In this document: one piece after another, positions 1-8,954 of the stretch
Numbering within the stretch: position 1 is the stretch's first letter
How the letters are laid out: each line of letters opens with the position of its first letter
Assembly (NCBI GenBank): GCA_964568425.1
Contig: CAZMPO010000004.1
Span: 62,001-126,000, forward strand
Direction of reading: 5' to 3'
Length of the DNA: 64,000 nt
Origin: CAKSQF01 sp964568425
Lineage (GTDB): Bacteria > Bacillota > Clostridia > Oscillospirales > CAG-272
Program-made: the position numbers and the translations under genes
The notes under the pieces: generated by a model
The model's input: only the letters and a program-made list of their open reading frames with translations
Database searches by the model: none
Told to the model about the DNA's origin: nothing

Positions 1-152
1 GGGATCGTTGCGACCGTGACGGCAACAGCAGTCAAGATCACGCCGCCCGATGTCGGGCTGAGCGCACCGAGGATGATCGCGAGTATGAGCAGTATCCTTG
101 ACAGCTTTTTTGACGGTAATTTTTGCAGATCGTTTTGATTTTGAATATCCAT
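1..152 (-). CDS. Membrane protein, N-terminal part only (cut by window edge)
   Basis: Reading leftwards from an ATG at 152, about 50 codons stay open to the window edge. A polar N-terminus (MDIQNQNDLQKL) is followed by Lys/Ser and then a hydrophobic stretch (ILLILAIILGALSP) that would span the membrane. AAAGGA lies 5 nt before the start, and a promoter lies at 244-272. The fragment is too short to assign a family. It is divergent from the flavin-reductase-like gene. Confidence 0.6.
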   Translation of the reverse strand, partial: MDIQNQNDLQKLPSKKLSRILLILAIILGALSPTSGGVILTAVAVTVATI

Positions 153-243
153 AACTGTCCTTTCGATGACGTTTGCGGGTGCTCATGTGACCGTTTTTCC
201 AAACATTTCCATTTTCGAGCGAATTATTCGTCCGTTTCGTTCT

Positions 244-272
244 ATTATATCATAATTTCTCTCAAAAGTAAA
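244..272 (-). promoter_or_regulatory. Promoter for the leftward partial membrane gene
   Basis: On the minus strand TTTACT (267-272), a 17-bp spacer and TATAAT (244-249) precede the gene that starts at 152. The -10 is perfect and the -35 matches four of six positions. It lies back to back with the rightward promoter at 292-320. Confidence 0.55.
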
Positions 273-291
273 GCAATTTCGAAAAAATCTC

Positions 292-320
292 TTGACGAAA
301 TCCAAAAAAAAGTATATAAT
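292..320 (+). promoter_or_regulatory. Promoter of the flavin reductase-rimM-trmD operon
   Basis: TTGACG (292-297), a 17-bp spacer and TATAAT (315-320). Transcription would start near 327, leaving a 5' UTR of about 70 nt before the ATG at 397. Confidence 0.8.
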
Positions 321-396
321 AGCAGCAGGGTCGGATCTTGCGACGATATTTGCGTTTGTTTGCAGTTGATCGGCAATTTAATGGAAGGTATTTAAC

Positions 397-948
397 ATGT
401 CTGATTTTGTGTATGTCGAGCCGCACGAGCTTTGCGGTAATGTTTTTGATGAGATAGGAAACCGTTGGCTCATAATAGGCTGTCGGGATGACGAAAAGGA
501 TAATCTTAACCTCATGACCGCGAGTTGGGGAACTATGGGCGTGCTTTGGGGCAAGCCGATATGTACGCTTTTCGTTCGCCCGGGCAGGTATACAAGAGAG
601 CTTGCCGATAAGACCGATACGCTCACTGTTTCGGTGTTTGACGAGAAATACAGAGATCAGCTCAGACTCTGCGGCACAAAAAGCGGCAGAGATGTCGATA
701 AGGCAAAGCTCTGCGGATTTACGACCTTTGAAAAGGACGGCTTTGTCGGCGTCAACGAGGCAGACCGCGTGTACCTTTTGAAAAAGCTGTACACCGATAT
801 GCTCCGTCCCGAAAATCTGCTTGATCAGAGCATCGAAAAATGGTACCCGATAAAGGATTATCATAAGGTGTATATCTGCGAGATCGTCGGCGTTCTCGAT
901 AAAAAAGCCGACAATAAAAATAGCGAGGAAGCAGCTCCAAATGTCTGA
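397..948 (+). CDS. Flavin reductase-like FMN-binding protein
   Basis: 183 aa with the FMN-binding split-barrel pattern of the flavin-reductase-like family. The segment with LNLMTASWGTMGVLWGKP (about residues 37-54) and the following FVRPGRYT correspond to the conserved core that holds FMN in such proteins. Members reduce flavins with NAD(P)H or act as small flavoproteins of unknown partner; the substrate cannot be told here. GGAAGG lies 9 nt before the ATG. The 3' end overlaps rimM by 8 nt, so it heads an operon with rimM and trmD. It has no obvious functional link to RNA maturation. Confidence 0.8.
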   Translation: MSDFVYVEPHELCGNVFDEIGNRWLIIGCRDDEKDNLNLMTASWGTMGVLWGKPICTLFVRPGRYTRELADKTDTLTVSVFDEKYRDQLRLCGTKSGRDVDKAKLCGFTTFEKDGFVGVNEADRVYLLKKLYTDMLRPENLLDQSIEKWYPIKDYHKVYICEIVGVLDKKADNKNSEEAAPNV

Positions 949-1471
949 AATATCGGAAAATAAAAAATATCTCGAGGTCGGTGTCGTGCAGAACGTGCAT
1001 GGCGTGTCCGGCGATCTGACTGTTGCCTGCCTTTGCGATTCGACCGATGTCTTTCGCTCGCTTAAAAGGATATATGTTGTCCGGGACGGGAAGTATACAC
1101 CCTGTAACCTGTCAAGAAACAACCGTCATCGCGAGGGCGTGATGCTCGTTCATATAGACGGATTTGATTCGAGAGAATCCGCGGCATGCCTTAAGGGTGC
1201 ATCGCTTTATGCAGACAGAAACGATCTTCCGTCGCTGAAAGAGGGCAGCTATTACATAGCCGATCTGCTCGGTCTTGATGTCATTGACGCCAAAAGCGGT
1301 AGGATCTACGGAAAGATAACCGATGTGTCAAGCTATGGCGCATCCGATGTGTACGAGATCACCGACGACCACGGAAATGTCCGACTTTTCCCCGCGGTTC
1401 CCGAGTTTATCGAAAAGACCGATCTCGAACACGGACTATATATTAATCCGATCGAGGGAATGTTCTCATGA
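941..1471 (+). CDS. rimM: Ribosome maturation factor RimM
   Basis: 176 aa, the usual length for RimM. The N-terminal barrel starts with VGVVQNVHGVSGDL (compare the family's G.i...hGi.Ge), and the C-terminal PRC-barrel domain begins near YYIADLLGLDV and ends with LFPAVPEFI. RimM binds ribosomal protein S19 and assists late assembly of the 30S head. GAGGA lies 10 nt upstream of the start, inside the previous gene. Its stop overlaps the trmD start, and a rimM-trmD pair is a widespread arrangement that supports the call. Confidence 0.95.
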   Translation: MSEISENKKYLEVGVVQNVHGVSGDLTVACLCDSTDVFRSLKRIYVVRDGKYTPCNLSRNNRHREGVMLVHIDGFDSRESAACLKGASLYADRNDLPSLKEGSYYIADLLGLDVIDAKSGRIYGKITDVSSYGASDVYEITDDHGNVRLFPAVPEFIEKTDLEHGLYINPIEGMFS

Positions 1472-2142
1472 ATTTCGATGTACTCACACTCTTTCCCGAC
1501 CTCATCGATGTCATCACAGAATCGAGCATAATCGGCAGAGCAAAAGAGGCGGGACTTATAACCGTCAGAGCGCACAATATCCGCGATTGGTCAAAGGACA
1601 AGCACAGAAGAGTTGACGATACTCCCTACGGCGGAGGGAAGGGCATGCTGATGGCGGCACCGCCCGTCTGTGACTGCTTTGACAGCGTCCGAAAGATGCA
1701 ACAGGGCAGCTCGCACTGCGTCTATATGTCCCCGCAAGGAAAGATACTCACTCAAAAAAAAGCCGCAGAACTGCTTTCATACGATAATCTCACCATCCTT
1801 TGCGGTCACTATGAGGGTATCGATCGACGTATCGTTGACGAGATAGTCGACGAGGAGATATCGATCGGCGATTACATCCTGACCGGCGGCGAGCTTCCGG
1901 CATGTATACTCATCGATGTCATGGCACGGATGATCGACGGCGTGCTTGCCGATCCCGAGTGCTTTGAAAACGAAAGCATCGCTTGCGGCGCGCTCGAATA
2001 TCCGCAGTATACACGCCCTCCCGTCTTTCGCGGCAGAGAAGTGCCCGAGGTACTTCGGTGCGGAGATCGTGCGCAGATCGAAAAATGGAGGACCGTCGAG
2101 TCTCTCCGTCTGACAGAGAAAAATCGCCCGGATCTTCTGTAA
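1468..2142 (+). CDS. trmD: tRNA (guanine-37-N1)-methyltransferase TrmD
   Basis: 224 aa SPOUT-class methyltransferase. It uses S-adenosylmethionine to methylate G37 next to the anticodon, which prevents +1 frameshifting. The trefoil-knot cofactor loop is seen as ILCGHYEGIDRR and SIGDYILTGGELP, and the family end motif as YTRPPVFRG. The start ATG overlaps the rimM stop. The protein is slightly shorter than the usual 240-250 residues but carries all core motifs. A weak hairpin spans its stop codon, but there is no T-run. Confidence 0.96.
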   Translation: MNFDVLTLFPDLIDVITESSIIGRAKEAGLITVRAHNIRDWSKDKHRRVDDTPYGGGKGMLMAAPPVCDCFDSVRKMQQGSSHCVYMSPQGKILTQKKAAELLSYDNLTILCGHYEGIDRRIVDEIVDEEISIGDYILTGGELPACILIDVMARMIDGVLADPECFENESIACGALEYPQYTRPPVFRGREVPEVLRCGDRAQIEKWRTVESLRLTEKNRPDLL

Positions 2143-2225
2143 AATCGGGCAGGGCCGAACAAATTGAATAAATATTGAATAAATAAAATAAATAATAAAA
2201 AACAAAAAACACAAAAGAAACGGAG

Positions 2226-4229
2226 GTGACGCAGATGGGCGAGTCCGAAAGAACAAAGACCAAAGAAAAAAGACGCGGCTCATTTTTTGGCAAAATATGC
2301 GGCTTTTTTGATAAAAGTTATGCGTCGCTCCTCGAAAAGAGCCTTTTCGGCAGATATTTCACATCATATGAAAAATTCGATCGCCGCGTAAAAAATTCAA
2401 AAACAGTAAGCCTTGCAGTCGACAGACGCAGACGGCATTATAAGAAAAAGTACCATCCCAAAAGAGAGATAGGGACCGAGCATATCGACGATAATCTGAG
2501 GATATATAACAGACAGACCGTGCGCAGTCCGATAAGCAGCAGACTTCGCGGTGCCGTGCGTTCAAATAAGATCATCTCATCGGTTATTGACAGATTTGCC
2601 GCAATTCCCGAGGCACCCGCATCGTCACTCGGCTTTTTCCTGCTCGCGCTCTCGCTTACATCGATAGTTGTCTGCATGGCGGGATTTTTCACCTCAAGCG
2701 ATGTCGATCTCTCGTCGGTCTTCTTCTCTTTGATAATGCTTTTCCCGTTCGTCATCCTGTCGGTGTTCCTGCTTCCGAAAAGCAACATCACGCTTATGGA
2801 TTATGTTTTTGAGAGCCGACTCGGCAGAGCGATAATTGTTCCGATGCTCGGAAAAGAAGATCTTCTCGGAAAAAAGCGAAAAAATACCGACGCCCCCGAA
2901 ACATACGGCGGTTATACGGGAGCTCTCCCGTTCTGCTTTGGTCTGATACTCGGGCTCTCCACCTGTATTGTTCCGATATCGACGGTCATCTCGTTTGTTT
3001 TCGTAACGCTTATTTTGCTTGCCGTTCTGTCCGTTCCCGAGGCGGGACTTCTTGTATTTGCGTTTTTCGCACCCTTTGTGTTTTTCTTTGAAAATGCCGA
3101 CCTTGTCGCTGCTGTTTTTGTGATCACATTGACACTTGCCTTTGCGGCAAAGGCGGCACTCGGAAACAGACTTGCATCATTTGACGCTCTCGACGGCACT
3201 CTCGCTATATTCTTTGGATTTTTGTTTGTCGCCGAGCTGATCGGCGGCGATGTGCCCCATGCTTTGTCTGCGGCGTCCTGTTTTTGTATCTGCTATCTTT
3301 GCAAAAATCTGCTTGTCAGGGGCAGATGGCTTGATAAATTTCTCTCCTGCATCTGCGCCTCGTCGACCCTTGTCGGGATGCTTGCGATCGCACGCGCGAT
3401 CATCCTTCGAAAACCTATCGGCACGGGCAATATCATGCGCACCCCCGAGATGCTTGCCGTTTGGATGATTGCCTCCGTGTTCTTGACGTCGGCTCTGCTC
3501 CGTCGGCGAAAGCTTTCGATCTCGACCGGACTTATCTCGCTTGTCGTCCAATGTGCGGCACTCGTTCTTACCGGCTCGAAAAGTGCGGTGATTGCTCTTG
3601 CCGTCGGTATTCTTGCGGTGGCGGCCCTCACTGTCGGCAAGGTCTTTCGCATAATATTCATAGCCGTTGCGGCATCGCCGATCGCTCTGTTTTTGCTTCC
3701 CGAAAGTGTTCTCCAAAAGATCCTGTCGGTGCTTGTCTTGACCGATGCCTCGCTTGTCTCAAGATTTGAGGTTTGGAAGGGCTCACTTGAGCTTGTAAAA
3801 TTCGAACCCCTTTGCGGTATCGGCTTTTCCGATCGGACCTTTTCCGACCTTTACGCCGTCGTCGCCGACGGGTGTGCCGCATCAAATGCACAAAGCCTTT
3901 ACCTTGGTATGCTCGTCACTTCCGGAATCGTCGGAACGATCCTGTTCGCGGCGGCGGTCCTGCTTTGTTTTCGAGCGGCGATCTCGACCTGCGCACGGAT
4001 GCCGAGGGCAAAACGCGGCAGAGAGGTGCTGTGTGCATGTATATCGGCGATGTTTTCAATTCTCGTTTGCGGAATGACAGTTTGGATATTCGATTATACC
4101 GTCTGTGCGCAAATCTTTTGTGTTCTCATTGGCATAGCACTTGCCGTCAAGCGACATTTTGAGGAAGAGACGGCGGCACTGCACATGGATATCGGACCGT
4201 CGTCGGGCGATGTAATGATTGATATTTAA
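2226..4229 (+). CDS. O-antigen ligase / polymerase-like multi-spanning membrane protein
   Basis: 667 aa. An N-terminal cytoplasmic stretch of about 130 residues rich in Lys and Arg is followed by about a dozen hydrophobic segments. Near residue 450 the sequence LTGSKSAVIALAVG resembles the conserved TGSR.a.la motif of Wzy_C (O-antigen ligase/polymerase) proteins, and a large extracellular loop follows it. Such proteins join or polymerise undecaprenyl-linked glycans outside the membrane. In a Gram-positive cell the likely product is an exopolysaccharide or wall glycan, which is inference. GGAGG lies just before the GTG/ATG-rich start region; the start may be at 2235 (ATG, MGESER). Two DUF4330-like genes follow closely. 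Confidence 0.7.
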   Translation: MTQMGESERTKTKEKRRGSFFGKICGFFDKSYASLLEKSLFGRYFTSYEKFDRRVKNSKTVSLAVDRRRRHYKKKYHPKREIGTEHIDDNLRIYNRQTVRSPISSRLRGAVRSNKIISSVIDRFAAIPEAPASSLGFFLLALSLTSIVVCMAGFFTSSDVDLSSVFFSLIMLFPFVILSVFLLPKSNITLMDYVFESRLGRAIIVPMLGKEDLLGKKRKNTDAPETYGGYTGALPFCFGLILGLSTCIVPISTVISFVFVTLILLAVLSVPEAGLLVFAFFAPFVFFFENADLVAAVFVITLTLAFAAKAALGNRLASFDALDGTLAIFFGFLFVAELIGGDVPHALSAASCFCICYLCKNLLVRGRWLDKFLSCICASSTLVGMLAIARAIILRKPIGTGNIMRTPEMLAVWMIASVFLTSALLRRRKLSISTGLISLVVQCAALVLTGSKSAVIALAVGILAVAALTVGKVFRIIFIAVAASPIALFLLPESVLQKILSVLVLTDASLVSRFEVWKGSLELVKFEPLCGIGFSDRTFSDLYAVVADGCAASNAQSLYLGMLVTSGIVGTILFAAAVLLCFRAAISTCARMPRAKRGREVLCACISAMFSILVCGMTVWIFDYTVCAQIFCVLIGIALAVKRHFEEETAALHMDIGPSSGDVMIDI

Positions 4230-4255
4230 GCCTATGGAAAGGATGGTAATAACAG

Positions 4256-4834
4256 ATGAAAACCAAAAATAAAAAGAGTTTCGGCATTGCCGATACCGCC
4301 GTTCTGATCGGATCTGTCATTCTTGTGATCGCGCTTATATATACGGCACTTCTGCTGATATTCGGCGGTACGGACGTCTTTTCGCTGATCGGTAAGGATG
4401 ACGGCGAGACGGTCGACCTTTCGTTTTCACTTCGTGTCAGCGGCATAGATACCACCGTTTATTCGGTCGATCCTCAGGGAGATGACGCCGTCTGCGATTT
4501 TCTCTCGGTCGGCGATACCTTCTATATAGACGGAAAGGCTGTCGGAAAGATCGCACATATAGGTCATGCCGATCATATGGTCGAAACGGGACTTGCCGAT
4601 CCGAACGGATCGCTCGTGTATGCCGCTTATCCCGATTATCTCGACCTTGTAGTTACCATAGAGGCTCAAGGCAAAGAGACCGATTCGGGCTATGTCGTCG
4701 CCGATCGCGAAATAAAGATCGGTACACCGCTCGCACTGTCAACGAAAAAAGCCGAATTTGACGCAACCGTATCCGATGTACAAAAGATCAATGTCGACGA
4801 TGCGGACGATCAAGTCGTCGACAAGGAGGGATGA
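4256..4834 (+). CDS. DUF4330-like membrane-anchored protein (first copy)
   Basis: 192 aa. One N-terminal transmembrane segment (about residues 14-38) is followed by an extracytoplasmic beta-rich domain with VGDTFYIDGKAVGKI and, near the end, EIKIGTPLALSTKKAEF. That combination of a 'G..l.d...G.V..I' unit and a terminal 'i.vG..v.l' unit fits DUF4330-type proteins. Function is unknown in the family. It sits 26 nt after the O-antigen-ligase-like gene and directly before a shorter protein of the same design, so a role in the same glycan pathway is likely but unproven. Confidence 0.55.
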   Translation: MKTKNKKSFGIADTAVLIGSVILVIALIYTALLLIFGGTDVFSLIGKDDGETVDLSFSLRVSGIDTTVYSVDPQGDDAVCDFLSVGDTFYIDGKAVGKIAHIGHADHMVETGLADPNGSLVYAAYPDYLDLVVTIEAQGKETDSGYVVADREIKIGTPLALSTKKAEFDATVSDVQKINVDDADDQVVDKEG

Positions 4835-4838
4835 TAAC

Positions 4839-5363
4839 ATGGAGCTTAACGAGCAAAACAGCCGCCAGCCAAAGATCGGCACAAAGAAATATCGCAGAAA
4901 TCTGATCGACCTCATGATCCTTTTGCTCATAGTCGCCTCTGTTGTGTCCTTCTTTTTCAGAGGACGGCTTGAGGCATTGATGACCGAGGCGATGGCAAGC
5001 GACCGCGTGAGCATCGGGTTTGTCATAACCGATGCCGATCCTCGGGTGGCAAATACCCTTGAGGTCGGAACCACTCTCTATCTTGACTCGAAGGTGTTCG
5101 GAGAGGTGGGGTATATAGATGTTTCGGATGCCGATACGATCATTTTCAGATCGACCGTCAATTCGGATACGACCAGGATCGACGAGTTCGTGCGCGTCGG
5201 CGACAGCACAAAAAAGAAGATCAGCGGAACACTTTCGGCGGTGGGCGCACGCAAGGACAGTGGGTTTTATCTTGCGGGAAAGGAAAAAATTGCCGTTGGA
5301 ATGACACTCACGCTCTCGGATAAGGGGCAAAATTATACTATTTTGGTAACTCGAGTCGATTGA
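4839..5363 (+). CDS. DUF4330-like membrane-anchored protein (second copy)
   Basis: 174 aa counted from the ATG at 4839, chosen because AAGGAGGG lies 8 nt upstream; the open frame extends further 5' to 4758 but that would overlap the previous gene. It has one transmembrane segment (about 24-42) and the same plan as its neighbour: VGTTLYLDSKVFGEVGYI, then VRVGDSTKKK, then KIAVGMTLTL near the C-terminus. It is probably a diverged tandem duplicate of the 4256 gene. It is the last gene before the ptsH promoter. Confidence 0.55.
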   Translation: MELNEQNSRQPKIGTKKYRRNLIDLMILLLIVASVVSFFFRGRLEALMTEAMASDRVSIGFVITDADPRVANTLEVGTTLYLDSKVFGEVGYIDVSDADTIIFRSTVNSDTTRIDEFVRVGDSTKKKISGTLSAVGARKDSGFYLAGKEKIAVGMTLTLSDKGQNYTILVTRVD

Positions 5364-5416
5364 TTTTGAGCAAACTGTCGAATTTTTCAATTTTTGAAAA
5401 AAAAAGCGAAAAACCC

Positions 5417-5444
5417 TTGATTTTACCGAAAAAAGTGCTATAAT
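5417..5444 (+). promoter_or_regulatory. Promoter of ptsH
   Basis: TTGATT (5417-5422), a 16-bp spacer and an extended -10 TGCTATAAT whose hexamer is at 5439-5444. It gives ptsH its own transcript, separate from the upstream glycan genes. Confidence 0.8.
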
Positions 5445-5514
5445 AAAAGGGATAGTTATGTTTGTTTGGACAAAAGTCCCCGAAGTGTAAAATGTAAAAG
5501 GAGTTTTGAAGATA

Positions 5515-5778
5515 ATGATCACTCGCGAGGTTAAGATAAACAATCAGGTAGGGCTTCACGCAAGACCCGCAACTTTTTTCATTCAGAAGGCTAACAAGTA
5601 CAAAAGCACGATTTGGATCGAAAAGGGAGATCGCAGAGTAAACGCCAAGAGTCTGCTCGGAGTTCTCTCTCTCGGCATAGTGAAGGATACCACCGTCACT
5701 CTTTCTGCCGACGGATCCGACGAGGCTGACGCACTTGACGGTCTTTGTGAGCTTATCGCAAACGGCTGTGAGGAATAA
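5515..5778 (+). CDS. ptsH: Phosphocarrier protein HPr
   Basis: 87 aa. From the ATG at 5515 the active-site histidine falls exactly at His15 in GLHARPA and the regulatory serine at Ser46 in NAKSLLGVLSLG. Both match the canonical HPr numbering and decide the start over an upstream TTG at 5506. AAAGGAG lies 11 nt upstream. HPr receives phosphate on His15 from enzyme I and passes it to sugar permeases. HprK, encoded at 32246-33184, would phosphorylate Ser46 to signal catabolite repression. The presence of His15 argues against the paralogue Crh. It is monocistronic, with a promoter at 5417 and a terminator at 5808. Confidence 0.95.
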   Translation: MITREVKINNQVGLHARPATFFIQKANKYKSTIWIEKGDRRVNAKSLLGVLSLGIVKDTTVTLSADGSDEADALDGLCELIANGCEE

Positions 5779-5807
5779 TCTGATATCGGGTGACCGATAT
5801 CAAATCG

Positions 5808-5842
5808 GCAGACTGCACATGTGTTATGCGGTCTGCTTTTTT
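5808..5842 (+). terminator. Intrinsic terminator after ptsH
   Basis: The stem GCAGACTGCA (5808-5817) pairs with TGCGGTCTGC (5827-5836) with one U-G pair. The loop is 9 nt and six T follow. Confidence 0.85.
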
Positions 5843-5900
5843 GTTGCAGACTTTATATTTTGATTTTATATTTTAATTACAAGTAACGGTGGGATGATCA

Positions 5901-7751
5901 ATGGCTGTCGAAAAAAAGACGAAAGATCAGCTTCGAGAAAAGGCAAACAGACTTCCGATGTCTCCGGGAGTCTATATCATGCACGGCGCGGGCGATAAGA
6001 TCATATATGTCGGAAAATCCAAGTCGCTCAAAAATAGGGTGACGCAGTACTTTACCGATTCGGAAAAGAATATCAAGACCGCACATATGGTCGATTCGGT
6101 CTATGATTTCGAATATATGCTCACAGATACCGAGATCGAGGCACTTGTGCTCGAAAACAAGCTTATAAAGCTTCACAATCCGAAATATAACATCCTGCTC
6201 AAGGATGCCAAAAGCTATCCCTATATAAAGGTGACCGTCGACGAGCCTTACCCCACTGTCAGCTTGACCAGAAAACGTCTTCCCGATAAGGCAAAATATT
6301 TCGGTCCCTATTCGGGAAATACCGTCGCGTGGAATCTGATCACGACAGTTCGAAAGGTGTTTATGCTCCCCGGCTGTAAGCTCTCCTTTCCGCGCGATAT
6401 CGGAAAGAGCCGCCCTTGCCTTTATAAGCATATTGGACAGTGCTGTGCGCCTTGTACCGGCGAACTCTCGCCCGAGGAATATTCTGAACGTTTTCCCGAG
6501 ATCATATCTTTCCTGCGCGGAAATTATTCGGATGTTAAGAACGCACTTAACGAAAAAATGCGCTTTGCGTCCGAAAATCTTCACTTCGAGGCGGCGGCAA
6601 GATACAGGGACAGACTTCTCGCAGTCGAGGCACTGCGGCAAAAGCAAAGAGTCGTCGGAAAGCCCGATTCGGAGTACGATATATTCGCGCTCTATACATC
6701 AGAGCTTTGCTCCTGCCTTGCCACCTATTATGTCCGCGACGGCGCGGTCATAGATTCGGACAATCGCATATTTGCGGCTGATAATATTATCGACGGTCAG
6801 ACCCTTCTGTCGGTCATTTCGAGAATATATGCATCCAGAGAGTACATCCCGAAGACCGTGCTCCTCGGATTTGAGCTCGGCGATCACGGCGAGGAACTGC
6901 TGTCCGACCTGCTTACCGAGACGTCAGGCAGACGCATTGATGTGCGTGTGCCGCAAAAGGGAGAGCTTCGCGCACTTTGCGAGATGGTCGCCGAAAATGC
7001 CGCTCTGCACGCAAGACAATATCTTGCCGAGAGCGAAAAGGATGATGAAACGCTCGTAAAGCTTGCGACTATGCTTTCGCTTGAGGTCGTTCCCGAGACC
7101 ATAGAGGCGATCGATATATCAAACTACGGCGATGACAATATCACCGCGGGCATCATATCGATACTCGATGGAAAGTTTAACAAAAAGGGCTATCGAACAT
7201 ATAAGATCAAGTCGACCGACTCGCAAAACGATTATCTGTCCATGACTGAGGCACTCGAGCGCAGATTGCAAAGGCGGGACGAAAATCCGCTCCCCGATCT
7301 GTTCTTGCTTGACGGCGGTAAGGGTCATGTTTCGACTATCCGCGCGCTTTTTGATAAATACGGGATAGATACACCGATCTTCGGAATGGTCAAAGACGAT
7401 TTTCACAAGACCAGAGCATTGACCGACGGCGAAAATGAGATAAGCATAGCGCGCGAGCAATCGGTGTTTCGCTTTATTTATAAAATACAGGAAGAGGTCC
7501 ATAGGTTCACGATCGGAACGGTCCGCCGCGCAAAGGGCGAGTCGGTGAAGCATTCCAAACTTGAAGAGATCCCGGGTATCGGTCAGTCAAAGGCAAGGGC
7601 ACTTCTTGCTGCGTTCAAGAGCATCGGTGCCATAGCGGCGGCTGATGTTTCGCTGATCTCCGAGGTCAAAGGCATCTCGAAACGCGACGCCGAAAATGTT
7701 CACAATTATTTTACAACCAGAGCCGAAAATGGCAAAAATCAAACAAATTGA
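5901..7751 (+). CDS. uvrC: Excinuclease ABC subunit C (UvrC)
   Basis: 616 aa, normal length. The N-terminal GIY-YIG nuclease (GVYIMHGAGDKIIYVGKSKS, about residues 23-42) makes the 3' incision. A UVR motif around residues 200-235 contacts UvrB, the central RNase H-like domain (AIDISNYGDDN) makes the 5' incision, and helix-hairpin-helix motifs close the protein (LEEIPGIGQSKARALL). It acts in nucleotide excision repair with UvrA and UvrB, which are not in the window. rsmD follows after 15 nt, so uvrC-rsmD-coaD is probably one operon. Confidence 0.97.
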   Translation: MAVEKKTKDQLREKANRLPMSPGVYIMHGAGDKIIYVGKSKSLKNRVTQYFTDSEKNIKTAHMVDSVYDFEYMLTDTEIEALVLENKLIKLHNPKYNILLKDAKSYPYIKVTVDEPYPTVSLTRKRLPDKAKYFGPYSGNTVAWNLITTVRKVFMLPGCKLSFPRDIGKSRPCLYKHIGQCCAPCTGELSPEEYSERFPEIISFLRGNYSDVKNALNEKMRFASENLHFEAAARYRDRLLAVEALRQKQRVVGKPDSEYDIFALYTSELCSCLATYYVRDGAVIDSDNRIFAADNIIDGQTLLSVISRIYASREYIPKTVLLGFELGDHGEELLSDLLTETSGRRIDVRVPQKGELRALCEMVAENAALHARQYLAESEKDDETLVKLATMLSLEVVPETIEAIDISNYGDDNITAGIISILDGKFNKKGYRTYKIKSTDSQNDYLSMTEALERRLQRRDENPLPDLFLLDGGKGHVSTIRALFDKYGIDTPIFGMVKDDFHKTRALTDGENEISIAREQSVFRFIYKIQEEVHRFTIGTVRRAKGESVKHSKLEEIPGIGQSKARALLAAFKSIGAIAAADVSLISEVKGISKRDAENVHNYFTTRAENGKNQTN

Positions 7752-7766
7752 ACAGAGGAATTAGAT

Positions 7767-8327
7767 ATGCGTATTATAACCGGAAGCAGGAAGGGTATGA
7801 AGCTTAAAACACTCGGCGGCGAGGATGTTACTCGTCCGACAGCCGAAAGGGTAAAAGAGGCTCTTTTTTCAATGATCAACTTCGATCTCGAGGGTGCTCG
7901 CGTGCTCGATCTGTTCGGCGGCAGCGGACAACTCGCTCTCGAGGCTCTCTCCAGGGGTGCATCTTATGCACTTATCGCCGACGCGGATAAAGATGCGATC
8001 GGCGTCATCAGAGAGAATGTCGCAAAAACCAGATTTGAGGATCGGACAAAGGTCGTCTCGTCCGATTATAAACGGCTTATCGATACCATGCGCACGGGAG
8101 AGGGCGGCAGATTTGATATAGTTTTTCTCGATCCGCCTTATGCGTCCGGCTTTATCCCCGATGCTCTGCGTCGCCTCGTTGCGGCAGATCTGCTCTCGGA
8201 TAGGGCACTCATCATCTGCGAGACCGACTCGGACAAGCCGGTCGGTTATGACGGGTTTGCTCAAAAGCGATTTGCAAGATACGGCAGGGTGTATATCACG
8301 CTTCTCGAAAAGGAGGCATCTCTATGA
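7767..8327 (+). CDS. rsmD: 16S rRNA (guanine-966-N2)-methyltransferase RsmD
   Basis: 186 aa Rossmann-fold methyltransferase. The N-terminus RIITGSRKG...TRPTAERVKEALF is the RsmD signature. VLDLFGGSGQLALEAL is the SAM-binding motif I, and FLDPPYASG is the catalytic DPPY motif for exocyclic amino methylation. It methylates G966 of 16S rRNA in the P-site region. Its stop overlaps the coaD start by 4 nt, a classic rsmD-coaD pair. Confidence 0.95.
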   Translation: MRIITGSRKGMKLKTLGGEDVTRPTAERVKEALFSMINFDLEGARVLDLFGGSGQLALEALSRGASYALIADADKDAIGVIRENVAKTRFEDRTKVVSSDYKRLIDTMRTGEGGRFDIVFLDPPYASGFIPDALRRLVAADLLSDRALIICETDSDKPVGYDGFAQKRFARYGRVYITLLEKEASL

Positions 8328-8779
8328 GAGTCATGATAACAGGAAGCTTCGACCCTCCCACACTCGGACATCTCGACATAATAAAACGCTCCGCCGCACT
8401 CTTTGATGAGGTTGTAGTGGCGATCGCCGAAAACAGCGAAAAAAAGTACGCATATCCTCTTGAAACAAGGCTTAAAATGCTCAATGCCTGTACAAATGAT
8501 CTCCCGAACGTCTCGGTCGATGTCTGTCGGGGACTTGTCGCCGAGTACGCGACGGCAAACGGTATTGATGCGATCGTTAAAGGGGTGCGCTCGCCGCTCG
8601 ATCTTGATTACGAGTGCGTGCTCGATCGAGTGAATAAGACCATTTCGCCGATCGAGACCATCTTCCTCGCCGCCTCTCCCGAGTATTCGTTCGTTTCATC
8701 AACCGTCGCAAGGGAAATGATCAAGTATCATCAAGATCTCGAAAAATATCTGCCTCCCGAGGTGGCAAAGCTTATATAA
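8324..8779 (+). CDS. coaD: Phosphopantetheine adenylyltransferase CoaD
   Basis: 151 aa nucleotidyltransferase. The motif GSFDPPTLGHLDII contains the T/HxGH site that binds ATP, and FVSSTVAREM matches the second conserved loop (ISST..R). It joins AMP to 4'-phosphopantetheine, the penultimate step to coenzyme A. The start overlaps rsmD, and a strong terminator follows, which ends the uvrC-rsmD-coaD unit. Confidence 0.94.
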   Translation: MRVMITGSFDPPTLGHLDIIKRSAALFDEVVVAIAENSEKKYAYPLETRLKMLNACTNDLPNVSVDVCRGLVAEYATANGIDAIVKGVRSPLDLDYECVLDRVNKTISPIETIFLAASPEYSFVSSTVAREMIKYHQDLEKYLPPEVAKLI

Positions 8780-8794
8780 AATCGCACGATCATC

Positions 8795-8848
8795 AGTCTG
8801 CATGCGTCGCTCTTTCTTCGATCAGAGCAACGCACGCAGACTCTTTTT
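8795..8848 (+). terminator. Intrinsic terminator after coaD
   Basis: A long near-perfect hairpin: AGTCTGC-a-TGCGT-c-GCTCT pairs with AGAGC-a-ACGCA-c-GCAGACT (two single mismatches) and is followed by CTTTTT. The rest of the 8780-9041 gap holds only the mraZ promoter. Confidence 0.9.
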
Positions 8849-8954
8849 CGTCCGCAAAAAGAACATTTGTTCCAAGCAAAACAGTCAAAAAGCAAATATC
8901 TGTTTCGCACCGCAAAAAAAAGAAAAAAATGAACCGAAATTTCAAAAAAAACTA

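Noticed and set aside
2105..2155. Hairpin across the trmD stop codon (GCCCG/CGGGC)
   Set aside because: The stem has a bulge and a long loop and no T-run follows; too weak to call a terminator.
5458..5490. Short ORF MFVWTKVPEV upstream of ptsH
   Set aside because: Its possible Shine-Dalgarno lies at or before the predicted RNA start, and no competing RNA stems were seen, so a leader peptide is unlikely.
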